Assembly: GCF_026914185.1 (NCBI RefSeq)
Contig: NC_070573.1
Coordinates: forward strand, 3,403,501-3,467,500
Origin: Puccinia triticina
Taxonomy: Eukaryota > Basidiomycota > Pucciniomycetes > Pucciniales > Pucciniaceae
DNA length: 64,000 nt
Reading direction: 5' to 3'
Shown here: positions 49,410 through 60,102 of the stretch, in pieces
Position numbering within the stretch: position 1 is the first letter of the stretch
Layout: each line of letters opens with the position of its first letter
Made by a program: the position numbers and the translations under genes
The notes under the pieces: model-generated
What the model saw: the letters and a program-made list of their open reading frames with translations, nothing else
Databases searched by the model: none
What the model was told of the DNA's origin: nothing

Positions 49410-49665
49410 CCCTGCTTGATGACCGGCAAAGTCCGGTCATCAAGCAGGTACACATACTCACTCAATGACCGGCACACGCCAGTCATTGAGCAGGTACACA
49501 TACCCGCTGGATGACTGGCACACACCAGTCATCAAGTGGGTCTAATCCCACTTGATGACCAGCAAACACTGGTCATCAAGTGGGTCTGATCCCACTCGAT
49601 GACCGGCACACACCGGTCATCAAGTGGGTCTTATCCCACTCGATGACCGGCACACACAGACCGTT
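49410..49665. repeat. Hairpin satellite, array C
   Basis: About five units of the type CTCGATGACCGGCACACACC-GGTCATCAAGTGGG. The stems are TGACCGG/CCGGTCA or TGACCAG/CTGGTCA. Confidence 0.75.
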
Positions 49666-49924
49666 CTTCAAGATGGTACACAGCGGGTCAAACCCGACGC
49701 CCCGGGGGCGGCTTCTGGGGCGTCGCCGGGACCCTGCGGGCATGGAACGCCCTCAGGGCGCTTCGTAACTTGCTTCCCCCCGAGGCACCCTGATGAGGCG
49801 CATCGGGGGCAAGTCTAATGGTCCCAGGAGCGCCCCGCCGGGTCACCCATGATGCTTTTCTCACTTTGAGGGGCGCAGCTGTGACGCCACCCAGAGCCAG
49901 CTCCGCTGGGCCGAGAGGGAGCCC

Positions 49925-50032
49925 CGAACCAGCGAAGCCAAAAATATGGCTACTGCGGGGCTCGAACCGCCTAGTCTGTGGTCCAAACTAATCAAGAGGC
50001 CGCTCCTGACAGCTGCACTACACAGGTACTTC
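49925..50032 (-). repeat. tRNA-like (SINE-like) fragment
   Basis: On the minus strand the segment has a B-box word GGTTCGAGCCC preceded at the right distance by an A-box-like GTAGTGCAGCTGTCAGGAG. The T-arm and acceptor do not pair well, so it is not a working tRNA. A tRNA-derived SINE head is the likeliest reading. Confidence 0.3.
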
Positions 50033-50344
50033 GATGGAGGTCAACAGTAATTTGAGGTTTGATAATGGACTTCCCTGTGTTTTGCAACACTTTTGGGAGA
50101 AAATCATGAAAGTCAAAAAAAAATTGTTTTCTCGGGCTCTCACGTGGCAGAGCATCTTTTGAGGTGGTTGTGAGAAGAAAAAAAAAATGAAAAAAATGAT
50201 GCGAGAGGCCTCGGCGACCTGCATCGAGGCCGTGTTGTTGACTCACAGTGGTCACAAGGTGATCGTTAGGCCGTACCTGAGGCTGTGGGGGGGGGAAATC
50301 CCTTGGGGGTCAGGAACGCCCTTGGGGCGCTTTGGCGGTTTGCA

Positions 50345-50830
50345 GGGCCCCAAGGGCGCAACAGCCCGACCGCCGCCGGGGCAGCGACCAGGTCGCCCCC
50401 AGGCCGGCACCGGTTTCCAAGGCGTACCAAGGGCAGACCAGTGTTGCCACCGGCCCCAGGGGCGAGCCTGGGTAGCCCTGGGTGCGTTCAGGGAGAGCTG
50501 ACTGTAGGGCCCCGAGGGCGCAACAGCCCGACCGCCGCCGGGGCAGCAACCAGGTTGCCCCCAGGCCGGCACCAGTCTCTGAGGCGTACCAAGGGCAGAC
50601 CAGTGTTGCCACCGGCCCCAGGGGCGAGCCTGGGTAGCCCTGGGTGCGTTCAGGGAGAGCTGAATGTAGGGCCCCGAGGGCGCAACAGCCCAACCGTTGC
50701 CGGGGCAGCGACCAGGTTGCCCCCAGGCCGGCACCGGTCTCCGAGGCGTACCGAGGGCTTACCGGTGTCGCCACCGGCCCCAGGGGCGACCCTGGGTAGC
50801 CCTGGGTGCGTTCAGGGAGCGCTCACTGTT
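50345..50830. repeat. GC-rich tandem repeat, 162-bp period, three copies
   Basis: Units start GGGCCCC(A/G)AGGGCGCAAC at 50345, 50507 and 50669. The period is exactly 54 codons, so several frames stay open on both strands (plus 50285-50875; minus 50252-50734 and 50310-50774). The plus frame repeats a 54-residue block containing AATRLPPGRH and PPAPGASLGSPGCVQG. Coding is unproven: openness follows from the period and the GC content. Confidence 0.75.
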
Positions 50831-50929
50831 GGGGCGCGAGTGCGGCGTTTTGGGGGCGCGCAAGTGGCGCTTTGAGGCTGTGACACCCGTGGGGCGCGCC
50901 ACCAATTCTCGATTTGCCCCGCTGTGTAC

Positions 50930-51390
50930 ACTCAATGACCGGCACACATGTTTGCCGGTCATTGAGAGGGATAAGACCCTCTTGATGACTTGCGTGTGCC
51001 AGTCATCAAGCGACCAAGTATGTGCCACTCGATGACTGGCATGTGCCGTTCATCAAGCGGGTATGTGTACCCGCTTGATGACTTGCGTTTGCCGGTCATC
51101 AAGGGGGATAAGACCATCCCGATGACCGGTGTGTGTCGGACATCGAGTGGTATTAGACCCATTCAATGACCGGTGTGTGCCGGTCATCGAGTGGGATCAG
51201 ACCCACTCGATGATCGGTGTGTGTTGGACATCGAGTGGTATTAGACCCATTTGATGACCGGTGTGTGCCGGTCATTGAGTGGGATCAGACCCACTCAATG
51301 ACCGGTGTGTGTCAGACATCAAGTTGTATTAGACCCATTTGATGACCTGAACACACCGTTCATCGAATGGGTCTGATTCCACTCGATTCC
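50930..51390. repeat. Hairpin satellite, array D
   Basis: About eight units with CTCGATGACCGGTGTGTGCC-GGTCATCGAGTGGGATCAGACC. Stem, loop (TGTGTG) and spacer are all well kept, period about 60 bp. Confidence 0.8.
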
Positions 51391-51409
51391 GGCGACTTTC
51401 AATGTATGT

Positions 51410-51508
51410 AGGGCCCTTGTCCAGGAGGGATTCCTCTTGGACAACCGGTGTATGAAGCAGTCGTCCAGGAGGTATCCCTCCCGGGCGACTGATATCTGAA
51501 GTAGTTGT
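51410..51508. repeat. Hairpin satellite, GTCCGGGAGGGA type, left part
   Basis: Units GTCCAGGAGG(G/T)AT-CCCTCCCGGGCGAC with spacer GGTGTATGAAG. The same array continues at 60103, so the Ty3 element split it. Confidence 0.7.
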
Positions 51509-51510
51509 TA

Positions 51511-52366
51511 TGGACTCCTGTCGGGTCTGAGCCGAGGCAGTCTGTTGAGGGGATGGTGCTTGAGCGCTGCCCTTGTTGGTGATCCTGCGAGAAGTTTTGG
51601 GTACGGGTCGAAAGAAGTGATAGCGGTGGGGGGGGATTTATCGAGAGGGAACAAGGGGCTAGAATACCCTCGGCGGTTTTGGTTGGTCAGAAATGATCAG
51701 GAAAGAAAAACTCGGAGGGAAGCCGGCGCGTTCGTCGGAAAATTTGGGTAGTGATCAAAAAAAAAAAAAAGAAAACTCCGGAAGCTCTGGGTACTCAGAA
51801 CTCAAAAGGATGCGGGGATGGATCGACACGATCCGGGATCAATAGGCTCAAAACTCAGAATTGATGATATTCCTTGTGGTTCAGAGGTGGATACCATGCG
51901 GATCCTTCCTCCAAGTTCGACTGAACTTGGATTCAGGCCGCGACATGCCGCGCGACGAGCCCTCGTGCCCGCCGCGCCCCTACAACTAAGATGAGCAGAG
52001 GAAGAAAGAGAACAACCAAAGAGACAAAACAGCAACAGAGGTAGAGGAAACAAACAAAACCAAAACAAACCCACCACCAACTCATCCATCCAACGCGCGC
52101 AAGGAAGAAACATAAAAAAAAAGAAAAACATATGTAAGGAAATAATAACAAGAAAGAGGAGTCAAAGACAAAACAACCAACAAAAAGAAAAGAAAAGAAA
52201 AGGAAAGGAAAAGAAAGGAAGGAAAAGAGAGAGAGAGAAATGAGAACAGGAGCCTGGAAAGATCTTGAGGATGTTGCTCGCGCCGCCCACCGGGTATTGA
52301 AGGTCTTGATGATCTTGAGGCCTTGTTCCTAGTGTCTTGACCCTGAGTACGCGCCAGAACTCCACA
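51511..52366 (-). repeat. 3' LTR of the Ty3 element
   Basis: 856 bp, TG...CA ends. It differs from the other LTR at 51577, 51589, 51745, 51788, 51824, 51875, 51942 and 51954; every difference is CG in one copy and TG or CA in the other, four decayed in each LTR. A purine run lies at 52180-52245. Confidence 0.95.
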
Positions 52367-52375
52367 TCTCCTCCC
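52367..52375 (-). promoter_or_regulatory. Polypurine tract
   Basis: On the minus strand GGGAGGAGA directly abuts the TGTGG start of the 3' LTR, where plus-strand DNA synthesis would be primed. Confidence 0.75.
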
Positions 52376-52421
52376 AGATTGCAGTCTGTCCCTAGACTGC
52401 GCGCCGTTCCTCGACTACATG

Positions 52422-52531
52422 CTGCCGGACAAAGAAAGGAAAAACCAAGACGGGGTGGCTCACAGAGTGGCATGTAATGTTTTCAACGTGTGTAGAGAGC
52501 CCTGGAGAGGCATACACATGGGAGGACTTAC
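52422..52531 (-). repeat. Intron-like repeat 1 (after pol)
   Basis: 110 nt on the minus strand from GTAAGTCC to TTTCTTTGTCCGGCAG. The TAA stop of pol is formed inside the GTAAGT. Core words shared with the other four copies: GAAAACATTACATGCCAC and GTGAGCC. Confidence 0.6.
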
Positions 52532-55500
52532 TTTTGTCCTTGCCCCTTCTCGCGCGAGTAGTACTTCTTGACCTGATCAGCCGCAAATCTCCGCTTGAGT
52601 TCGGTGCCGTCTAGCTCGGCCAGAACGTAAGAACCTCCTTCGACCTGGCGGATGACGCGGTAGGGCCCGTTCCATCTATTTGCGAACAGCTGACCCCATT
52701 GCGTCTCTAATGACCGGTTGTAGGCCATAACCATTACTCCAGGCTCAAGCACCTCTCGCAGCCGGTCTGAGCGCTTGTCAGCCCAATAGCGTACCAAATC
52801 GCCCCTTGCCTCCATCATTTTCTGGTACGCGATACCCCGCGTCTCCTCACTTCGCTCGAGCTGCAGTGACCTGGCCACTAGAAGATCCGACGTGGTACGT
52901 ACTGATTCCCAACCAACCCCGAGATAAGATTCCATTTCTAGGTCGATAGGCAAAACCGCCCTCTGCCCAAAAACCAGTTCGTACGGAGAGTAGCCGGTAG
53001 TGCGCTTGGTCGAAATCCTGTCGGCGAAGAGGACCAACGGAAGAAACTTGCGGCAATTCTTGCCACTCTCGCCAGCTAGCTTAACCAACGCCGATTTCAG
53101 TGGCGCGTGCCCCCGCTCAATCATTCCCTGTCCCTCAGGGTAATAGGGGGTGGAAACGCGGTGCTGACCGGGTAAAGCCCAAAGCATCTCCGCCAGTGAA
53201 CCTCCGAATTCTGAGCCGCCGTCTGTTGAGTACGATTGCGCGGGCCCGTACCGCATGGTCCAATGCTCCTGAAGAAAAGAGGCCACCGCCTCAGCAGTCA
53301 AATTGTTCAGAATCTTAGCTTCCACCCAGCCAGAGAAGTCATTGCGCGCTACTATAAGATACTTAGCGCCACTGGCCTTCAAATGCACCACGTCCATGGC
53401 CACCCGCCCGAAAACAGTGGATTCTCCAGTTGGGTAGCGCTGCTCTAAAGGCCTTCGAATACTGCGCCTCTGACAGGCGTCACAACTTTGACACCAACGC
53501 GCCACAGATTGTTTCAGCAATGGCCACCAAAAGCGCTTGGCGATCCTCCGATAAGTCTCCGTCGCTCCGCGGTGACCCAAATCCTTGTGTAGCTGCCGGA
53601 GAACCTCTTCTTGTTTGGAGGGGATGGTGATGACGATCCGAGGTAGCGGACTCCCCCTCTTCATAAGTCTACCATTCTGCACAAAAAAATCCGAGGACCT
53701 TCGCTTCAAAGCACGAAATTCGTCCGTTCCCATGCCGTCCGGCCGCATTAACGTGGATAGAAATAACTCCATCTGGCGCCAGTAACCGTCCTGGTATCCA
53801 GTGTACTCGTCCTTCAGAGCCGAAAGAGCGAGAGCGGGTCGAATCAAAGAAGCATCCTCGTCAAAATCAGAAGGAGGGTCAGACTCCTCGTCGCCTTGTG
53901 CGCGGCGAGATAAACCGTCGGGCATGGTGAATGATTTACCGGGGAAATGGACAATGTCAAACGAGAACAACTGTATGAACAAAACCCACCGCGTCATTGG
54001 CGCATTCGGAAGACTCGGGGCATTGATCATCTGGATCAGGGACTGAGCATCCACTTGCAGCTCGAAATGCTGGCCCCACAGGACCGTCTGTAGTTTCTTC
54101 AGAATACGTGCGACACCACATAACTCGAGCTTGGCCTGCGAGTATCTTGACTCCACGTCCGAAAAGAGCAGAGACTCATAGAGAGCCGGGCGATCCAAGC
54201 CGTTTGAGTCTTCCTGAGTGAGCACGGCACCAGAGGCGTGGAAACTAGAGTCTACTGCCAGCTTAAGTTTCCCGGCGTCCGGTCCATAGTCTATCTTAGC
54301 CAGGACTATGTCCTTTCCGACCAAGATCTTGAGTTCTTGAAAGGCCCGCTCACAGTCCTTGGTCCAGCTCCATTCAGAATCCTTGCGGGTTAATCGGCGG
54401 AGAGGAACGCAAATCTGTGACAGTGACGGAATGAAAATGCGCACATAGACCACGACGCCTAGGAATCCCCGCACTTCCGTAGCGCTGATTGGAGTCGGCC
54501 ACGACAGGATCTTATTAACCTTGCTGGCGGCCATTTTGCGGCCCTCTTTACAAACAACGTGGCCCACAATCTCCAATGCCGGCACGCACGCCGCAAGTTT
54601 CAATGCGGAGACAGTCAATCCGGACTCCTCAATTCAGAAAAGAATCCGCTCTAAGGTTTCAGCGTATTCCCAGATGAATCTCCGGATTCCGGAGTGCCAG
54701 GGAACTAACTCGTTGTCATAATCGGATTTTGGGCCCTTAATACCCCCATCATCGATGAAAATCCCTGCGTGCTCCGGGATTTTGGCCTGAAGGATCCACA
54801 GCATCTGTGCCTGGTACACGGCAACAGAGTTTGTGGCTCCCTGAGGCAAGCGGGTGAGCTGGAACCGGCCCAACGGCGTATCAAAAGTCGTCAGTGGTCT
54901 AGAAATGGGATCCAGGGCACGCTTGTCATACCCGCCCATGATGTCACCAAGGCCATAACAGGCGCGACCGGAGAAGGACTCTACGAACTCCTCTGTTGCC
55001 GGCGGAACCCCTGCATCGTGCACCGTGACTTTGTTGAGCGGCTGTAGATTGTGGACCACACGGAGCTTGCCGTTTCCTTTCAAAACGCAAAACACCGGAC
55101 TCGAGTAGGACAAGGTCGACTGCTCGTAAAGTCCTGTACGGATGCGCTCCCGAATGAGCCGCGTATATTCTTTGAGTTTGGCGGCTGGAATGGGGATCTT
55201 CTTTTTCTGCCAGGGCTCGTGTTCAACTACCGGAATAATGTACGGAAGGCCGTAGGACTCCTTCAGTAGTCCGCGCTCCTCCTCGGTGAAAGCTATTGAC
55301 AGATTTCTTTTGGCTAGAACATTCTTGATCAGGTTTAGTTCATCCGGACGAAGCCAACCTTCCGGCCCAAAATTCACCACGGAAAGCCGCTCGTGAGTAA
55401 CTCGTCCCTTCGGAACAAACGGCCCGCCCAGCATCCTTGAAAGTCTGCAGTAAGGGTCGCGAGAAAGCTGAGGCCGACGAAGGGGAGGATTCAGGCCCTG

Positions 55501-55679
55501 GGGCATGGCTTGATTCACAGGTTTAACCTTCTTGGCGACGGTTTTGTACTTGGCAGCAAAAGCCAAGTACTCGCCCGCCCTCCATGCTTCTAAGAGATCG
55601 GTCCGCGCCCGCGATCCAAGCCCGGCTTCCAACAAAAGGCTTGTGCGATGCTCCTCTTGATCCTCAAACGCCACCTTGT

Positions 55680-55791
55680 CTGAGAAGGAAAATCGGAAGG
55701 GTTGCCAGTTGCTCACGAATGTGGCACGAGATAGAGTTTTTGACAAGACAGGAGCATCACGCCTTGGAGGTGCATATTGGTCAGAACTTAC
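55680..55791 (-). repeat. Intron-like repeat 2 (in pol spacer)
   Basis: 112 nt from GTAAGTTC to GATTTTCCTTCTCAG on the minus strand. It shares CAATATGCACCTCC and GGCGTGATG with repeat 3. The frame is open straight through it. Confidence 0.6.
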
Positions 55792-55910
55792 TTTGACACC
55801 AAATGCCCTCCACGATGGCCCAAATTCCACTTTTCCACCTTCGCAGTCCACCCGGTGATTACATAGTTTAAGCTCGTTGCGGAGCATCACATCATCCGCA
55901 GTACCAACTC

Positions 55911-56022
55911 CTAAAGGAAAGTTATTGGCATCCCGAGAAAGGCTCACCAGAGTGGCACGTGGTAGGGTTTTCGACAAAATGTGCGCATCACGCCTCGGAG
56001 GCGCATATTGGATGGGACTTAC
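55911..56022 (-). repeat. Intron-like repeat 3 (in pol spacer)
   Basis: 112 nt from GTAAGTCCC to AACTTTCCTTTAG. Upstream GATTGGTGAGACAGAA is shared with repeat 4, so the duplicated unit includes about 20 nt before the donor. Confidence 0.6.
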
Positions 56023-56374
56023 TTCTGTCTCACCAATCCTCCGCGGTGTCACGAAGTCCCGATAACGCCCTCGGGGATAGATTTCCGAACTATTTAGTTT
56101 ACCCTCTTCGCGGAGGCCGTCACAAGACATATTTAGTTTACCCTCTTCACAGAGGCCGTCACAAGACGTAACTAGTTTAGCCTCTTCCCGGAGGAGAGGT
56201 AGTTTTTTCTCTTCGCGGAGACGATCACGGGTCAAATCTTGAGACTTCTCATGAGCCGAGAATTGAGAATTTAAAGAGGGTTCCCTTAATGGGGCTGAGG
56301 CCTCCTTGAGATGAAACGAGGATAGTTTATTCTCATCTCGGAGACGATCTCCATTGCTGGGGTTACCGCTGATT

Positions 56375-56475
56375 CTGGAAAGAGAGCAGGGCGAACAAGG
56401 GCGGCTCACAGCGTGGCATGTAATGTTTTCGACGTGTGTAGAGAACCCTGGAGGTGCATATTGGATGGGACTTAC
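56375..56475 (-). repeat. Intron-like repeat 4 (in pol spacer)
   Basis: 101 nt from GTAAGTCCC to TGCTCTCTTTCCAG. Its middle (GAAAACATTACATGCCACGC) is closest to repeats 1 and 5. Confidence 0.6.
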
Positions 56476-56750
56476 TTCTGTCTCACCAATGCCCCGCGGA
56501 ACATTCTTTTCCTCCTCTCCCATCCCTCTTATAGTGTACAGCTGAGACTTGAAACTGGAATAAAACCAAGAGCCGATCTTCTTTTTGCTATTTTTGATTA
56601 TCTGTAAATGTTTTTTGGGTTTTCTGATTTGATGAATGAACAAAGCAGTGGAAAGAAAAGCGGGCTGATGATACTCTGAAGGATGAGTCGATTCGACGGC
56701 AAGAGTTCAAGCATCTAGATTAAAACCGCCAAGTACCGAACCGACTGTGC

Positions 56751-58871
56751 TCATAAAAAATGTCGATCTTTCGAGGGATCTTCCGGGAGCCGAGCCGCGT
56801 GGCTCAGAACAGCCTTACGTCCGTGACCGGGGAAATCCCGTTCCCATCGTCCTGACCCTGTCGAGCACAACAAGACTTCAATGTTCCGGCCGTTGGCGTC
56901 AGGAATGATTATCTTCTTGCCCGACTGTGGGTTGAAAGAGAGAGTGGCCGCTACGTCCATCAAGAAGGGGCGTCCCAAAATCAAAGGACCATCGTTCCTT
57001 GTAGTCCAAAAATGGCAGGTCCGCTCGAACGTCTTCCCGACACGGATAGGGACGTCCTCTGCCACGCCAATGAGTTCGCAAGCTTGGTTGTTGATTCCAT
57101 AGACAGCTGAGTGAAAATTGACCCGCGGGCTTAGATTGAACTTAGTGGCCATCGAGTCCGATATCAAATTCAACTGAGATCCGGAATCAATGAGGGGGAC
57201 AGCCGGGGTTTCATCGTCGCCGATGAGGCAGGATAAGTAGCCCAATGGGCAAGAGTACAGATTGGGATCTACGGCTAACTCCCGCACCTCATCGCCTTCC
57301 GCCAGTGTTCCAGAGTTGACCTTGAGCTCTTCGGACCCCACTTCCACACGACGACGCGACACCCATTTCTTCACGCCCTCAGCCACAGAAGGTGAGATCG
57401 CCAGAAGCTCAGAAACCGTCAAATGAGGTACTGGCAAGTCGAAGATTTTCTTAAGGGCCCCATCCACAGCATTCGGGTGTTCCCTTGCTACATCCCTCTC
57501 GAAACGGACCTTCGGGCCCGCCGGTTTCGCCGCCGGAGGCGGAGTATCCGGTCAAGTCACTGATTCCTCAGGGGCTGCGCCAGAACCTCTCTCGAAAAGT
57601 TTGGGTTCTTCCTCCATTTCCTGAGACTCCTTCGGAACCGGCGCTCGCCGGATGGGTCTTTTCAACGTGCTACTAGGGACCGAGGGTGCCTTATAGGGCT
57701 TGGGTTCCTCGTGTCGCTTCTTCCTGGCCGGATCCGCTTCATAGGCTCCTGCAAAAGACTGAGACAAAACTGCCGGGGGGTACCATGGCCGAAGAGAACC
57801 GCACCCAACCTTAAAATCTGCAGGGGGATCCACCGCCGCTTGATTAACGCGCGGGGTCGGGAATGAAGCCACTACATGGCGAATCGGTCGACTGGAATCC
57901 CATGGGATAAGAGCCCCATTGGGTAAGAAAAAATTTGTGCCCCTCTGTTCGACTAATTTTTCTTCTTTGTCCTTCTGCAGCTCGAAACAGCGAGCGGTAC
58001 CGTGGCCCTCGCGATGAAAGTAGTAACAGACCATGGGAGGCCGTCCACTTGCTGTTGGATTGGGGCGATTGGGGCCGGCGGCTAGCTTCTGCTCCAGTTT
58101 CTGCTCGAAAGCTTCGAACATCCTTGTCAAGTCGTCCATAGTGGGAGCGGGCTTGTCCGCTTGAGGCACGTCCTTGGCGCGCCTATCCGTTCCCATCTTC
58201 CTCATCACTTTGTTGGACTCCTTGATCGTCGTTGAAGCTACTGGCTTGGAGGCTTTTGGATCCTCGAAAATCAAGGCCGTTTGCCTCTTCATCACCTCGT
58301 TTATTGTCTTCTTAAGCACATCAAATTTGGGAAGCTTGAAGCGCCTGTCCGACGTAGTGATCATCGTCTCGTCCTTGAAAAGCTGATCCCTGATTCTCTC
58401 CTGGACACCGGCCGAAAACGACTGATAATAGTCGTTCCGAATCTCCTCGACGGACTCAATATGACCTTTAGCGACTAGGTAAGACTGTACCGGCTCCCAT
58501 TCTTTACGGAAAGTCTGGTAGTCAGAGACTGAAGAAACTCCTCCCCTAGCCGACCAACTGTCCTTGAGGGATTTAATATCACTTGTAGTAAATTTAGCCG
58601 CGTTGATATCCTCCCAGTACAACAGCATCGAAGCCTTCAACTTGGGCCAGTCCGGGGGGTCGTAGCCGTCCAGAGTCTCTAGTACGTCCAGCAAGCTATC
58701 ATCCACAAAAAAAAAGAGCTGTTCGGCCATGTCTCTTCCCGAGGCCTTGTCCAAACGAGCCGCCACCTGATACTGGCTCAGAAACCTCTCTACATTTGTT
58801 CCATCAAACTTTAGGCTCTTGCCGTGCGGCGGCTTGATCTTGACGGATTCAACGACGTTGGTATCGGCCAT
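56751..58871 (-). pseudogene. Ty3 gag-protease
   Basis: ATG at 58871 (MADTNVVESVKIKPPHGKS). Gag has the retrotransposon capsid-like region (KFDGTNVERFLSQYQVAARL ... TFRKEWEPVQSYL) and then a zinc knuckle in which the second cysteine is Phe: CYYFHREGHGTARC, expected C-X2-C-X4-H-X4-C. A TGA at 57554-57552 ends gag, but the same frame continues through a Pro/Lys linker into an aspartic protease with PLIDSGSQLNLIS as active site and GPLILGRPFL as the flap/second motif region, ending at 56751. The joint frame indicates an original gag-protease fusion. Gag would pack RNA; the protease would process it. The lost knuckle cysteine should weaken RNA binding. Confidence 0.8.
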
Positions 58872-58893
58872 AACGCTCCGATGGATCTTCAGA

Positions 58894-58998
58894 CTGGAGA
58901 ACAAAAAACGGCGGACAGATTGCGGCTCACAGCGTGGCAGGTAATGCTTTCGACGACGTGTAGAGATGCCCGGAGGTGCTACTATGGAGGGGACTTAC
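58894..58998 (-). repeat. Intron-like repeat 5 (5' leader)
   Basis: 105 nt from GTAAGTCCCC to TTTTTTGTTCTCCAG, ending 23 nt before the gag ATG. As a leader intron it would be removed without affecting coding. Confidence 0.65.
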
Positions 58999-59190
58999 TT
59001 TTGTCTCCCCTATGCCCCACGGCTGACGTCCTAAAAAGAAGAAAAATAAAATAAAATAAAGTCTCCTTCCAATCTTGATCCTGAAACGCGGATCCTGAAA
59101 CGTCTTCAGGTAATTGAGAATCGCCTAAAAGAAAAAGAAAAAGAAAGAAAGAATCCAGCCTAAGACCACCAGTCCGTCTCGAAATCCTGA

Positions 59191-59242
59191 GGCAAGACTG
59201 TAAATCTTGAGGTCGCTGGTTCGATCCCGGCTCGGGGGACCA
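59191..59242 (+). other. Imprint of the 3' part of mature tRNA-Tyr
   Basis: Plus strand: anticodon stem-loop CAAGACTGTAAATCTTG (anticodon GTA at 59200-59202), variable region, T-arm GCTGGTTCGATCCCGGC, acceptor strand TCGGGGGA and CCA at 59240-59242. The 5' acceptor strand that should pair is absent, so this is not a gene. No intron interrupts position 37/38, and CCA is present. Confidence 0.75.
59225..59242 (-). promoter_or_regulatory. Primer-binding site (tRNA-Tyr)
   Basis: On the minus strand, TGGTCCCCCGAGCCGGGA begins four bases after the 5' LTR end and is complementary to the tRNA-Tyr 3' end, where minus-strand DNA synthesis would start. Confidence 0.8.
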
Positions 59243-59246
59243 AATA

Positions 59247-60102
59247 TGGACTCCTGTCGGGTCTGAGCCGAGGCAGTCTGTTGAGGGGATGGTGCTTGAG
59301 CGCTGCCCTTGTCGGTGATCCTGCAAGAAGTTTTGGGTACGGGTCGAAAGAAGTGATAGCGGTGGGGGGGGATTTATCGAGAGGGAACAAGGGGCTAGAA
59401 TACCCTCGGCGGTTTTGGTTGGTCAGAAATGATCAGGAAAGAAAAACTCGGAGGGAAGCCGGCGCGTTCGTCGGAAAATTCGGGTAGTGATCAAAAAAAA
59501 AAAAAAGAAAACTCCGGAAGCTCCGGGTACTCAGAACTCAAAAGGATGCGGGGATGGATTGACACGATCCGGGATCAATAGGCTCAAAACTCAGAATTGA
59601 TGATATTCCTCGTGGTTCAGAGGTGGATACCATGCGGATCCTTCCTCCAAGTTCGACTGAACTTGGATTCAGGCCGCAACATGCCGCGCAACGAGCCCTC
59701 GTGCCCGCCGCGCCCCTACAACTAAGATGAGCAGAGGAAGAAAGAGAACAACCAAAGAGACAAAACAGCAACAGAGGTAGAGGAAACAAACAAAACCAAA
59801 ACAAACCCACCACCAACTCATCCATCCAACGCGCGCAAGGAAGAAACATAAAAAAAAAGAAAAACATATGTAAGGAAATAATAACAAGAAAGAGGAGTCA
59901 AAGACAAAACAACCAACAAAAAGAAAAGAAAAGAAAAGGAAAGGAAAAGAAAGGAAGGAAAAGAGAGAGAGAGAAATGAGAACAGGAGCCTGGAAAGATC
60001 TTGAGGATGTTGCTCGCGCCGCCCACCGGGTATTGAAGGTCTTGATGATCTTGAGGCCTTGTTCCTAGTGTCTTGACCCTGAGTACGCGCCAGAACTCCA
60101 CA
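59247..60102 (-). repeat. 5' LTR of the Ty3 element
   Basis: 856 bp, TG...CA ends, exactly 7736 bp from its partner at every aligned base (no indels). See the partner LTR for the eight CpG differences. Confidence 0.95.

Larger units (their letters stand above)
52528..56523 (-). pseudogene. Ty3 pol: RT, RNase H, integrase
   Basis: A single frame from ATG 56523 to TAA 52528, broken once by TGA at 54636-54634. The N-terminal 280 residues form a spacer with three intron-like repeats and a 13-residue tandem repeat (CDGLREEGKLNMS type). RT motifs follow: LRVVHNLQPLNKVTVHD, FQLTRLPQGATNS and the catalytic FIDDGGIKGP, with Phe in place of the usual Tyr. After the TGA come the RT thumb, RNase H (KLAVDSSFHASGAVLTQE), the integrase zinc domain (HKDLGHRGATETYRR ... 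CQSCDACQRR) and the DDE core (VAMDVVHL, STDGGSEFGG, YYPEGQGMIERGH). The C-terminus has the usual NRWNGPYRVIRQVEGGSYVL. All catalytic acids are visible. It probably needed re-initiation or a linking event after protease, because it is in a different frame from gag-protease. Confidence 0.85.
51511..60102 (-). mobile_element. Complete Ty3 (gypsy) LTR retrotransposon
   Basis: An 8592-bp element read on the minus strand: 5' LTR 60102-59247, primer site, leader, gag-protease, RT/RNase H/integrase, polypurine tract, 3' LTR 52366-51511. Domain order (protease, RT, RNase H, integrase) is that of Ty3 elements. Both LTRs are 856 bp with eight differences. It sits in the GTCCGGGAGGGA satellite. The flanking bases (TTGTTA left, TCGTCC right) do not form a clean duplication, perhaps because the target was itself a variant repeat. 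Two in-frame TGA codons and a lost zinc-knuckle cysteine make this copy defective. Confidence 0.9.

Noticed and set aside
59191..59242. A functional tRNA-Tyr gene
   Set aside because: The 5' acceptor strand is missing, no intron is present, CCA is encoded, and the position next to an LTR explains it as a primer-derived imprint.
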